From positions 8,270,616 to 8,334,615 of the forward strand of contig HG738139.1 of assembly GCA_000499405.2 (NCBI GenBank): DNA of 64,000 nucleotides, in the 5' to 3' direction. This stretch comes from Onchocerca volvulus (Eukaryota > Nematoda > Chromadorea > Rhabditida > Onchocercidae). Below are positions 46,307 to 56,809 of the stretch, piece after piece. The notes under the pieces are model-generated. The model was not told the DNA's origin, made no database searches, and saw nothing but the letters and a program-made list of their open reading frames with translations. Position 1 is the first letter of the stretch, and each line of letters begins with the position of its first letter. Both the position numbers and the translations under genes were made by a program.

Positions 46307-49221
46307 ATGATCCAAGAATCATCATCCTCAACAGTAGAAAGTTTGGATGTATTCACTGAAGATCCATTGCTGCAACGTCTTCATCAAATATTTGTCATAT
46401 TTAGTGACAGTCAACGCCGTATAAGTCCACATCAAGCTTATTTTATCGTTGGACAACTGCTCAGGTGATTATTCCTGGACGAAATTTTGGAGTCACATGA
46501 TTTTCACAGTTGTTATCAGAAGATGTATAAGAGGCTACAGAAAAAATGAATTGAAAATATTCTCCAAGAAAAATATGGCTAATTTTAATCAGAAATCATA
46601 AGTATTCAGAACGTTGAATTTTATTCATTCAATTTTCGACAAAAATAATAAAAGGGAGATCTCATAGTAATCATTCCAGGTTAAATCATGGAACTGAACA
46701 AGCACAGAATGGTTTATCAACTTTGATAGGATCCGATGCCATAACGTTTCATGATTTATTACGGATGTGTGATTTACTATTTCCAGATCGAAAGCAATTT
46801 GAACCACTGGTAGATCGGATGTTTGAGCGATATGTACAGCACATTATTTATAAGGTGTACCATTGTGGAGCTTTTCTAAATTTATTCTAAAGGATAAGAT
46901 AAGTTTAGAATATTGAATTTAGCTTTATTTGATTGTCACTTTACAATTTTTGAATCGAATCTATGAACAGCACCCTTTGTGATAGTTGCCAGTCATATGG
47001 TGTAAGTAATATTAGATTTTTGCCGACGGGATGATTAATTTTATCTTTGCTTTCTTAAAAAAAAATTTTTTTTTTCCTTTGGTTTTGAAGTCCTGCAAAT
47101 CTGATTAAACAATATTTCAACGTATTAGATTAGCTTCAGTTTAATGAATAAACTTGAAGCGAAATGCCAGTTCATGTTCGTTATTATAAACTAATCAGAA
47201 TTGATATGAATCGTTGGAATATCTGGCAGTGATTGAACTTAGCAAATACTGATCTTTCCTATTTGTCAGTTTCAGATTAATGATATTTTTATCACATTTA
47301 AGTTCATTATTGTTGTGCATTTGAGTCAAATAGCCTTACTCATTTTTCCTTTTTTTTTTTTTTTCTATCGCAAGCTAAAGCAAATATAATGACAAAAAAC
47401 TATAGCTTACTGAGGAAGATTGCAAGTATTGATACATTTTTCAAAAAAATAAATTAAATTTAGAATGCTGTAATGTTTGTCTGTTATATCATGGTGAAGT
47501 ATCTTCCGTTTTTGACGTTAATGGCTATTCCATTTCTGATTTCAGGGCTTTCTATTGTATTGCTGTAAAAGTGATAAAAAGAACCGATGTCTGATAGGAA
47601 TCAGTAATTCCAAATGGCGAGCTTACTGGTGTACTATAACACCTGGTGTAATACATTTGTGGCCTTTGCATAAATCAACAACTGTTAGGAACAGGAAAAC
47701 AATCGCTATCGATCAAACATCATCTGTTCAAGTTTGTTCTTTCCTTTTTTCGTATGAACGGACAAAATCATACGACCATTATTCTATTTGGCTGGTCATT
47801 TATTCTATTTGCAGTGTCTTCTCAGTTAGCATATACGGTTCCGCACTACTACGGCACAATGTAACATCACTAATTCTACAAAAGATATTTAAATGAGGAT
47901 TCACAGAAGTAAAAGACATATGACAGGAGAAACCTAAGAATTAGTCATATTGCAAATCCTTATCGTGAAGATTTTTTTTTTTTTCATTCTCAGATATTAT
48001 TAATCAAAGCTTTTCCTTGGGACTAAGCAATCTGATCATTGATAATTTATTAGCAAATAGGAAAGGAAGGTATTTCTGACTTGAGATGTCTCTAAAATTC
48101 TATGACTAAAAAGATTGTAATTCTTGATAATAATATCCATTAGGTAGGCACCTTTGATGAGGAACGATTTACATGGTTACTTACCGCAGAATCGATGCAA
48201 AAACACGAATTTGGTCATTTCGATGAATTGCAACAGAAACAATGGGTATTCGGTAAAGCTACTTTAATTCATTTAGTAACATAAGATTCTGATTCTGTCG
48301 TATAGCAGAGGAGGATCATGATGCTCTTCAAACTAGAAATTTAGAAAAAAAGATCGGTATTAAATAATTCTTATCAGTTTGAAAATTACAGCAATGAATT
48401 TGGCTATAGAGCGAAAATCGATGGAAGATTTAAGAAAGCATGACCGAGAATGTTCGCGCAGCACAGAGTGCCGTGTATTACGAGACAAAAATTTGTGCTG
48501 GAGATTGGCACTTGAATGTGAAAATGAACGGCTTACGCAATTATTAGATGATCAAAGAAAAGCTCTTCGTGATGAAGAAATCGTTAGAACGTTAGCTGCT
48601 AGGTACAATGCTTCACGGATTTACATTGAAATGGCAGAACTCAGGCAAATGAAAGATTCCGATGAGTAAAATCATGCAGATTAAAAAAAATTTCGCCCAT
48701 ATCAATGCAACTCTCGCCGTGCTAGTGAGAGCGAGAAAATGTCGCATTTCTAGTTCAAGCATCTTGAACTTCTTAATTCTTAATGTTTCAAGCTAGCTTT
48801 GATGGTGCCGTTCATTTGCGGGCTGATAATGGTTTGATTCGCTTATGTCCAATTATCTCAAATTATTGAAGGATTATTAGGGCATGCTTTACGAAATTGG
48901 CAAGACATTAATTAGAAGAATGGTATTTCCTGCTAGCGATTCATGTCCTCTTTAAATAACAGTTTATTCATGAATAGATGAATTAATACCGTAATAAAAA
49001 TCGGAATTCTGAATTGGACATTATTTAATTTTTGGAAATTTACTCGTTAATTTCTTTTTAATTCTACTCAAAACTCAATAATGTCGCTTTTTATTAGGAT
49101 GCTTGACGAAGAACGTGAGAAACGCGAAAAATTGGAAGAAAAATTGCAGGATTTGATAAAGGATCTCAGCGAAAATTGCAATAGAAATTCCCGAACAACG
49201 GAAGGCTCATTGCAAGGTTGA
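46307..49221 (+). CDS. SWAP-70/DEF6-like protein (EF-hand-like, PH domain, coiled coil)
   Basis: SWAP-70 and DEF6 are phosphoinositide-binding proteins that act on Rac signalling and actin. Seven exons: 46307-46464, 46680-46854, 47546-47731, 48144-48252, 48306-48356, 48392-48602 and 49098-49221, giving 337 aa (vertebrate about 585-630). The N-terminus has an EF-hand-like helix pair (L-L-Q-R-L-H-Q-I-F-V-I-F-S-D-S-Q-R-R-I-S). Residues about 112-205 form a PH domain: G-F-L-L-Y-C-C-K-S, K-W-R-A-Y-W-C-T-I, and a terminal helix with F-T-W-L-L. The coiled coil from about 225 carries LLDDQRKALRDEEIVRTLAA and M-L-D-E-E-R-E-K-R-E-K-L, close to SWAP-70 (A-L-E-D-E-R-Q-A-R-Q-D-E-E-T-V-R-K-L). An in-frame TAG at 46295 fixes the start. 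Exon 5 has a TAGCAG tandem acceptor. The C-terminal third of the vertebrate family is missing. Confidence 0.72.
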
Positions 49222-50739
49222 AACTTCTAAAATACATCTAAAATTTATTGATGATAGCCGGTTAAGGATAAGAATTCGTATCAGATGCTGTATCAAATGA
49301 GAAAAAGGATTGCAAGAAAATTCACGGTGTCCTGAACAAAGAATTCTGGTCCATCTAAAGATTACTAATAAGTCATTTAATAATCATTATAGGATGAAAT
49401 GTTCCAGCGATTGCTTGAACATATTATCTAAGGTTTATGGAGGCGAATGATGAAAATATGAGTGGATTTGATAATATCTGCAAAGTGAAAAAGATAGAAA
49501 ATATCTAGATAAAAAGTTTTGTGTTCTAATTAATGTATAATGAAAATGATTGATTGGATTAAAGTGTGGAAGACCCGTAAAAGTCCTTTCATTTGAAAAA
49601 GATTGGCATTTTGAACTAAATGGTAAGTTTTAATGCTTTTTGATGCAGTTGAGTTTAATTTGGAGTTTTGAGTCAAAATGTTTGCTTGTTCATGAAATGA
49701 TCGCTCCAAATCATTCATCGAACAATATTCGTTAGATATTTGTATTAGTCAAAAGTTCGCTGAATACTCGCACAATATCGAACGACCAATTAACATACAA
49801 ATTGAGAAAGCACCTGCAATATTAGATGCGGAATGCGAATGCAAGATATGATAATGCAAATTGCAAGCTCGACATGTGACGGAAACTTTAGAATCAATAT
49901 AATAGCCTAGTTGTGCAGTGCAACGCATATTTGGTCTCAATTCTCTGCAAAAACAGGCATGACAACATCAACGATTTTGTGCTAATAATCGAATGATAGC
50001 GATTATAATTATTATAAATAATTGCTCATTATTTATCCAATTATGCTACCCAAAATATACATTTCATTTTAATGTATCACATTTACAAAGTCTGATGCCA
50101 GCAACAACGGGTCCAAACTTGACCACGGCGTGTTAAGTCCCAGTTCATCACTCTTCTATTATAGCATAACCGTTATTCTTAACGAGAACAATTTTCTTTT
50201 TCATTTTGCATCTTTGTTCAATCCCAACGGAGGATATTTCGCTTACTTCGTAATTCCATATTTTATTACATATTCAAACACCTAAAATTTTCGAATATTT
50301 AGTGCCAGTCAGATAATTTCTATCATTTCTTCTCCGATCTAGTTCGAGCACTGATACTCTGCCGCACTGTATCACGGGAAGACGCTATAATCTCTGAAGG
50401 TGCAAGAAATTATTGCTTTCTTGTATTTTTGAGAATAAAATAGTAATATGTTGATTTCATTTGGTAAATAAATACTAACTTAGAGATTGATTTTAAGTCC
50501 AAATAATTTAAAACATCCATTGTGATTATGGCATAAATGCGCAAATTGGGAACATTTTTTCCACATTTTTCTTTCCAAGTTTACGTGTGACTTGCGCGGT
50601 AATTATATTATTTTTCTTGAATCCTTTGAAGAAAAGCTCAGAAGTCAGCGGATTTTACGGAGAACTACTAAGAAATTTAAAATTTGTGAAATTTTCGATT
50701 AAATTTTCAAAAGTAAAAATATAAGAAAATAACATTACT
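49222..50739. other. intergenic region, nothing recognised
   Basis: AT-rich downstream region of the SWAP-70-like gene. Minus-strand frames at 49530-49718 and 49749-49940 are short and without motifs. Confidence 0.5.
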
Positions 50740-51457
50740 CATCGTGCCACCATTACAGCCACAGTTGCCGTATTCCCATATACAGTCAACAATATTTTAC
50801 GGGAATGAATCGCGAATTATTTTTCTTTTCTTTTTATAATAAGCTGCCAATGCAATGGTTGAAGCGAATGCATAGTAGCAAGCGCATTTTTTCTGCAAAA
50901 TATTTGTGATTGTGTATCATTATTGATTTCTTGATAAGATTGGCTATTAATAAATTAATCATTCATTTGGGATGATTTAAATGCAAAATAAAATTTGAAT
51001 TTAACGTTCGATGCAAGCAATCACAATGCGGGGCATCACCAAATTGCATGAATCTCAATTAAAATATTTCCAATCAATGCATTCTGATCAATCATAATTT
51101 ATTTGGAAAACTTTAACACACTTTGTAAATGCTGGATTTTTTATTTTCGAAATCAGTTGGTGATAATCGAGATCAGTTCATAATATACTTTATGCATATA
51201 ATCTTCAAGTTTTCGATCACTGAAGAACTTCGAGTAAAGTTATGTTAGGCTGAATTAGATCGCATCGCTATCAGGAATAATTTAGCATAATGTTGGGACA
51301 AGAAATTACATGTAAGTTATACTTGATGTCTGACAGGTAAGATAAGATTTTCCCTTCTCCAATCAATTGATTCCGACAATTTCTCACTTGGATCATACCG
51401 ATAAATTTGACTCGAAACTTGACGAGTCCGCCTTCTTATTTGACAGTTAGATTTATT

Positions 51458-51533
51458 GGAAGACGAAATTCATTCATCATACTGAATTCTTCGCCGGAAG
51501 ACGAAATTCATTCATCATACTGAATTCTTCGCC
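51458..51533. repeat. 38-bp perfect tandem duplication within the left arm
   Basis: Two identical 38-base units (51458-51495 and 51496-51533), each starting GGAAGACGAAATTCATTCAT and ending TTCTTCGCC. The right arm has one diverged copy, so the tandem doubling came after the inverted duplication. Perfect identity suggests a recent event. Confidence 0.95.
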
Positions 51534-53013
51534 GGTCTAGAATTGAACCAAAGTGATCCATTACGAACGTATTGTTTTAAAAAGATTTTGTTTATGAATA
51601 TAAAAAAGGATGTGTCTTATATCAGTATAACACTGGAATATTTCTCTTAACTTTGTTTACCGAACCGGCCATGTCTTTCAGAGAAGTTCTATAAGAAATC
51701 AAGCCTTTTTTCATATTTTCCATTTGCATCATTCGTCATTAATTCATTTCTTACAAATATTGCCATTCTCAAAATGATCTCATTGCAGTTATAGTCTTTT
51801 CCTGTGAATAACAAAAATTATTCGACAAAAATTTTATTTTTTTGAACGAAATAAAAAAGGCTGGAACGAAGTAGAATTACTTCTTTGAAACTTAAATGTG
51901 AAGAAAAGTTGTGCCGAAAGTCATTACGTATCTCTTCCATTTAGTTTCTAATTCCTTCATCGCTTGTAGCACGCCATTACTCATCACTTTTTTTTCCTTT
52001 TTCTTTTTTTTTTTTTGAGAAAATATTGCACAAAAGTTGATTTTCGGCTGAAAATTACATTACATTTTAGATTTGCACAAATTTTTATAAAGCCAAAATT
52101 AATTTTCATAATAAACTTTCTATTTTATATTTGTCTATTTTATAGAATAAAATTATAGTAAGTTCGAACGAAAACACCTGGATAGAACTATTTTTCTGAA
52201 TTAGTGAAATAGTAATATTTTAAGATAAATCCAAAGAAAAGTAAGGTTAAAAGTGCTTTTTAACTTTACCTTCCTTTGTCCTCTAGCCCAGGCTAAATAT
52301 CCCATAACGGTCCCTTTTTATATTTTTGCGGTATAAAAGAAAAAGGAATTCATAAATTAAAGCATTTGTTCTTGTCAATTAATTATCAGTGAAATATTCT
52401 AACTCAATATCTTTCGAACAAAGTTTTGCACTCTGAAGTTTTATAATTAATAAAAAAGAAAAGTGCAACCAAAAAGTATTGAAAGTAAGCAGCTTTTAAG
52501 TTATGTTATCGCATGCATCATGCATCCAATATATTCAATTAATGTGAATCGTTGTGAATTAAATGATATTCAATGAAGCAGAATCGAATTCACTTGAATT
52601 CGCCTGAAAATAGACAATTCTTCATTTTTAAAATTTCATCCTCTATAAAAAAAATTTTTGCAGCAATAAATTTAGATCAAAACTAAACCAATTATTATGA
52701 AAAATTGAAACGGAAAGTTTAAAGTTCTCTTAATAATTCGTGTATTTTTGATCTAATTTGAAAGTATAAACGAGACCATCGTCAAATTCTTCTGATACGC
52801 TTTCGAAATCAAGCGCAAGTTCTGTCATATTGGTTTACCTATAATCTTTGACAAACGTTCTTAGAATTCTGTTCAGTTGTTGTGCACATCGCTGAAAAAT
52901 GATTTGGTTACAAGTATTTACGTACTTTTTTTATTTTGAACAAATTCATTGCGAATATCGGCTCTTTTGTAATTTTCTGGTGCTATTTACATATATGGGC
53001 AGAACCGACCGCA

Positions 53014-53316
53014 TCATACACATATTTCTAAATCGCGCTTGTAAATTAACGAAATTAATCCATTATAGGTGTAATAATTTGTATAAATCGCTCTCATCGT
53101 ATTTGTTAACATTATCAGCCAAATCGCAAATGATAGAATAAGGGATGAGACGACAAAATCAATTGGGTAATCTGGTTTTTTGTTTTCTTCGACTTTTTTG
53201 CCAGAATAAAACTTCGTCATGGATTTAAATGACATAGTTCCAGTATCCGAAGGAAATTGTCCAATTTCTAAGAAATGTCGTGAAGAAAAAAGTAATTCTA
53301 CTTCATCCAATTTCAT
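53014..53316 (-). CDS. hypothetical 100-aa ORF with a predicted membrane segment
   Basis: An uninterrupted minus-strand frame begins in the inner edge of the right arm and runs into the unique centre of the inverted duplication. The first 60 residues are polar; then F-V-V-S-S-L-I-L-S-F-A-I-W-L-I-M-L forms a plausible transmembrane helix, followed by a Tyr-rich tail. The left arm lacks the ATG and frame. No family is recognised, no splice-leader acceptor is evident, and the opposite strand is also open in part. It may be chance. Confidence 0.2.
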   Translation of the reverse strand: MKLDEVELLFSSRHFLEIGQFPSDTGTMSFKSMTKFYSGKKVEENKKPDYPIDFVVSSLILSFAIWLIMLTNTMRAIYTNYYTYNGLISLIYKRDLEICV

Positions 53317-54303
53317 TTATTTCATTCAAGACAGTAAAATATCTGTCGAGTAATTTTTGTTATTTACAGGAAAATATTTGATTCTAAAAAAACCAATTTG
53401 AGAATGACAATATATGAATCAATGACGGAAGCGATAAGTAGAAAATTTGAGCTAGGCTTAATTTCTTTCGCAATTGCCCCGAATCATTGATTTATCAAGT
53501 AAATTTTTTATTCCGGAAAAAATCATTTTGTCGGAAATCAGTTCACTTTTGTTCAGTTCCAGATCGACGAAGAATTCATCACGATGAATGGACTTCCCAA
53601 TGAAACAAACTATGCAAGAAGACAGACCCGACAAGTTTCTGATGAGTTTTCCAGGTATAATAAGAATGAGAATTTGCCGAAATCAATGATTGGAGAAAGA
53701 AAAACCTCATTACGTTAAAAATTACTTAAAATGACTTGGTATGAATTGATGCAATTTTTTTGCCTAATTTTATGCTAAATTATTACCGATACCGATGCAA
53801 TCTGATTCAGCCTACATAACTTTATTTGAAACTTTTCAGTAATCTAAAATTTGAAGATTATGTGCATAAGGTATATTATGAACTGATCTCGACCATCACC
53901 AATTGTCTTGAATATAGAAAAACCAGTATTTACAAAGCGTGCTAAGATTTTCCAAATAAATTATCAGTGATCAGAATGATTGGTTGAGATGCATGCAATT
54001 TGGTGATGTCCCGCATTGTGATTGCTTGCATCGTTAAATTCAGATTTTAATTTGCATTTGAAATGCCGTAATTGAATGATGAATTTATTAATAGCTGATT
54101 TATCAATGAAATAAATAATATGTAAAAAAAAAAATATTTTGTGGTTTGCTATTATTCATTCGCTATAATTGCCACATTTGAAGATTTATTATAGAAAGTT
54201 TCAAACTTCCTGATTTTTCTCCGCAAAATATTCTTAATTGTACATCGGATATTAGAAACTACGACTATTATGGAGATACATGCTTCTAGTTATATTTATT
54301 TTG

Positions 54304-54880
54304 CACTTAAATGATTTCTTGTTCCATAAACTGTAATTCTTTTTTGCCCAAATCAACTACTTGTAATTCATTTGTTAAGTAGTCAATCACAGTTGTCCCG
54401 AACAATTTTATATTCTTTTGCCCAATTTTCACTCTTAATTCTACTTTGATAGCAAGACATATTTTCTGTGTCTTATTACCAACCAAAGCGATCTTTAATT
54501 CCTTTTCTTCGGTTTTCTGAAACCTCAATCGATTTGCTAAACCCTTAGATATAAAGGATAGTTGAGAACCGATGTCAAACAGGGCCAACGCTTTTTGTTA
54601 GTTTCCTGGATGCTTTGGATTGACTACATTGATTTCTTTGCATAAAAGTAAGATTCGCTTACTTTGTTACAATTTTTTTCGATTATTGAATTTGTTATTG
54701 TCGTTGATTTTAATTTTTCTTTATTTCATTTCAGTGTTTGGGTAGCTTCCTTATATTTGCGAGGACATAGCGCCATGTTGTAGAGACTTTTGCAATAGAA
54801 ACATGAAAGTTTGCTTTGATCGCTATCATTTGTTACATGACCTGTCCGATCAGACGCTCCAGTCGATATCTGAGCATAGG
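54304..54880 (-). mobile_element. BEL/Pao-type retrotransposon fragment (zinc-knuckle and aspartic-protease region)
   Basis: Minus-strand frame 54588-54307 begins A-L-F-D-I-G-S-Q-L-S-F-I-S, the catalytic D-x-G-S signature of the DUF1758/Pao retropepsin-like family, and runs 93 codons to a stop. Upstream on the same strand, at about 54830-54730, a different frame encodes a knuckle-like C-F-Y-C-x(8)-C-P-R-K-Y followed by stops. The position expected to hold the metal-binding histidine is Asn. Frame changes and stops separate the two parts, and no reverse transcriptase or integrase is present. This is a dead internal remnant. Confidence 0.75.
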
Positions 54881-54985
54881 ATAAATATTGCATTGATTAT
54901 TTCAATGGTCCTTGTTGCAAAACGCGCAAGATCTTTTAGCTTTGTTAGCCATAGAATTTTTCTTTGATTCTATGGTCAGCTTAAG

Positions 54986-55265
54986 TGTTGACGAAATCAA
55001 ATGGACCAACAAGCCGATAAACATATTTATCGCCAAAACGCTATGATTCACAAATAAAAACAAAGTGAGATCGACCAATCACGAAGCGACTTTGGTGATC
55101 AGATAAGAAGAGCCCCAAAAGGATTCAAAAGATCCGGATTTTAGAGCAGAGTCAGTTCGAATTCAGAATTCTCACTCGACCCGGCAATAGCAAGCAGTCA
55201 GTTCAAATTCGACAGAGATCGACACAGCAGTCGACAATTCAGTTATTCTTTTACCCTTCTTTACA
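54986..55265. repeat. candidate solo LTR or LTR-like sequence
   Basis: A 280-base stretch starts TGTTGACG and ends TTCTTTACA, the TG..CA form of LTR ends. It is less AT-rich than its flanks and contains internal near-repeats of CAGTCAGTTCRAATTC. A 9-bp inverted repeat (CCATAGAAT..ATTCTATGG) lies just outside at about 54950-54976. No convincing target-site duplication and no second copy in the window. Association with the nearby BEL/Pao fragment is inferred from proximity only. Confidence 0.3.
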
Positions 55266-56809
55266 AAGGAAAGAATAATCCAATAATGAATTTGCTTGGG
55301 TATTCTCAGAAAATTGTTTGTACTGTACGGGGAGAATCACTCTTCCATCAATCAAAACTTTTACAAAAGGATTCGTTTCCATCACAACATAATAAAAAAC
55401 TTTGCCGACAACAACTGGTTGGCTTAATAGAAATATTTACACAGTGCACTGCAAAATGTAAGAACTATACAAGACATGAATCGTCTCAGAATTTTAAAAT
55501 TCTTAAATTTTTTGAAAACCCCTGAAAATCTGATAATCACTGCTACTGAAGTAGTCATCAAATAAAATTTTTTGATGCCGCATTACTTTCTAGAAATGCT
55601 AAAATGTATTTCCTGAAAAAAAGGCAAAATATTGTTGCAATGGAAAGCCTATCATCTAATCCAATAGAAAGGAAGTAAAATATAATTGGCACCCTTATCC
55701 ATTACTGTTCGAACACGAAATCACTGGATTAAAACTCATATAACTGACATCATCACTTCTTCCATTTGTCCTCCTCTCTATAGATTATTTTTCAATTTAT
55801 TCATCGGCAGTAAAACTTCACATGCAGAAATCAAAATAAGGATTGAAAATTCGAATTAAAAAAGTGAGTCGAATTATTAGAAATCAAAGTTGCAATCGAA
55901 ATCTTTTTGCCTAAGGAATTCAAATTGGGTCCCTGAGATTAAATACAAATACAATAAGATCATGCCTTGCTAATAAAATTTCGTTTAAAAATTAATTATT
56001 TCATTTATTGAAAGTAAGAAATGAGCAGCTATCTGCAACAAATGTGAAAGAGCAAAGCTCATAACGATAGAGAAATACCCGAATGAGTACAAAGTCAATA
56101 ACGAAGATTTTGAAGAAATAGCGGTCTGAAGTGGTCAAAAATTGCACAGCAAATATCAAGGATTAACAGCCAAGGAAAGTTTAGCAGATCTACAAGGAAC
56201 TGAAATGGAATTCTAATGTTCAGCAAGTTATTCCAACCATTACTGGATGGGATATTTCGAGGACACAAGCTTGTTGTCAACAGGTGACAAATTTGAGAGA
56301 ACCAGAAGCAAACTGTAAAAATTGAAGCGGTTTGAAAGTATTTGTAATAGTAATATTTAGAAAACGACTTTAGAATATGCTCGGTTTTCTGAAACAAAAA
56401 GAAGCAAGAACCAGTAGCAGATTTTTCAGCTTTTTCCTTTATGTTGTTTTTAAGTAATCGATTTTGGACCAAGGAACTGATTTTGAGTCAAAATTTTTGT
56501 CGAAAATTTTAAAAGCTTTTTTTTAACTTCATTAATAAATTTTCAAATTTATCAAAGCAAAAATTCCTAGAAGATTAATCTCATAGTAGTAGAAAGAATC
56601 GCAATTCTAAAAATTTAACTGATAAATGTCCTCATAACTATTTTGTTCCCTGTCATTCCGGAACGTTATTTGGCTCTTGTAGTGTTGAGACATGCTTTTT
56701 CCTTACCATGATTTTAACAACGAATAATAGTTGAAGGTTGGTTAATAATTTATAATTAATTTCAACTTTAATAATTAAAATAACTGGATGAATTTTGAAT
56801 TCGCAGCGT
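55266..56809. other. intergenic region 3' of Piezo
   Basis: Apart from the decayed ORF at 56025-56318, nothing is recognised. Frame 55286-55525 (+) has no motif. Confidence 0.5.
56025..56318 (+). pseudogene. decayed ORF of unknown origin
   Basis: A single plus-strand frame stays protein-like for about 98 codons with only two internal stops (TGA 56127-56129, TAA 56214-56216). Segments include A-I-C-N-K-C-E-R-A-K-L, E-K-Y-P-N-E-Y-K-V-N-N-E-D-F-E-E-I-A and Q-G-L-T-A-K-E-S-L-A-D-L-Q. Composition is polar and balanced, unlike the AT-driven frames around it. The 125-aa frame on the other strand (56472-56095) looks like its hydrophobic shadow. Most likely a transposon or processed-gene relic; no family named. 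Confidence 0.3.

Larger units (their letters stand above)
50740..54300. repeat. large diverged inverted duplication (about 1.1-kb arms, about 1.35-kb centre)
   Basis: The left arm, about 50740-51930, reappears in reverse complement as the right arm, about 53280-54300. Anchor words in left-arm orientation: CGATGCAAGCAATCACAATG, GGGCATCACCAAATTGCATG, CGAGATCAGTTCATAATATA, TTCTCCAATCA, GAAACTTG, GAATTCTTCG, AACAAAAATTA and GAAGTAGAATTACTT. All occur in the same order on the right-arm minus strand. Divergence is substantial, roughly one difference every 5-8 bases by eye with small indels, so the event is old. Neither arm has a conserved reading frame, and no transposase was seen in the centre. 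The right arm ends where the BEL/Pao fragment begins. It could be a foldback transposon with long TIRs or a segmental inverted duplication. Arm ends are approximate. Confidence 0.85.

Noticed and set aside
56095..56472. 125-aa minus-strand ORF, the second-longest open frame in the list
   Set aside because: Phe/Leu/Ile-rich with no domain. It lies antisense to a more protein-like plus-strand frame and is probably its shadow.
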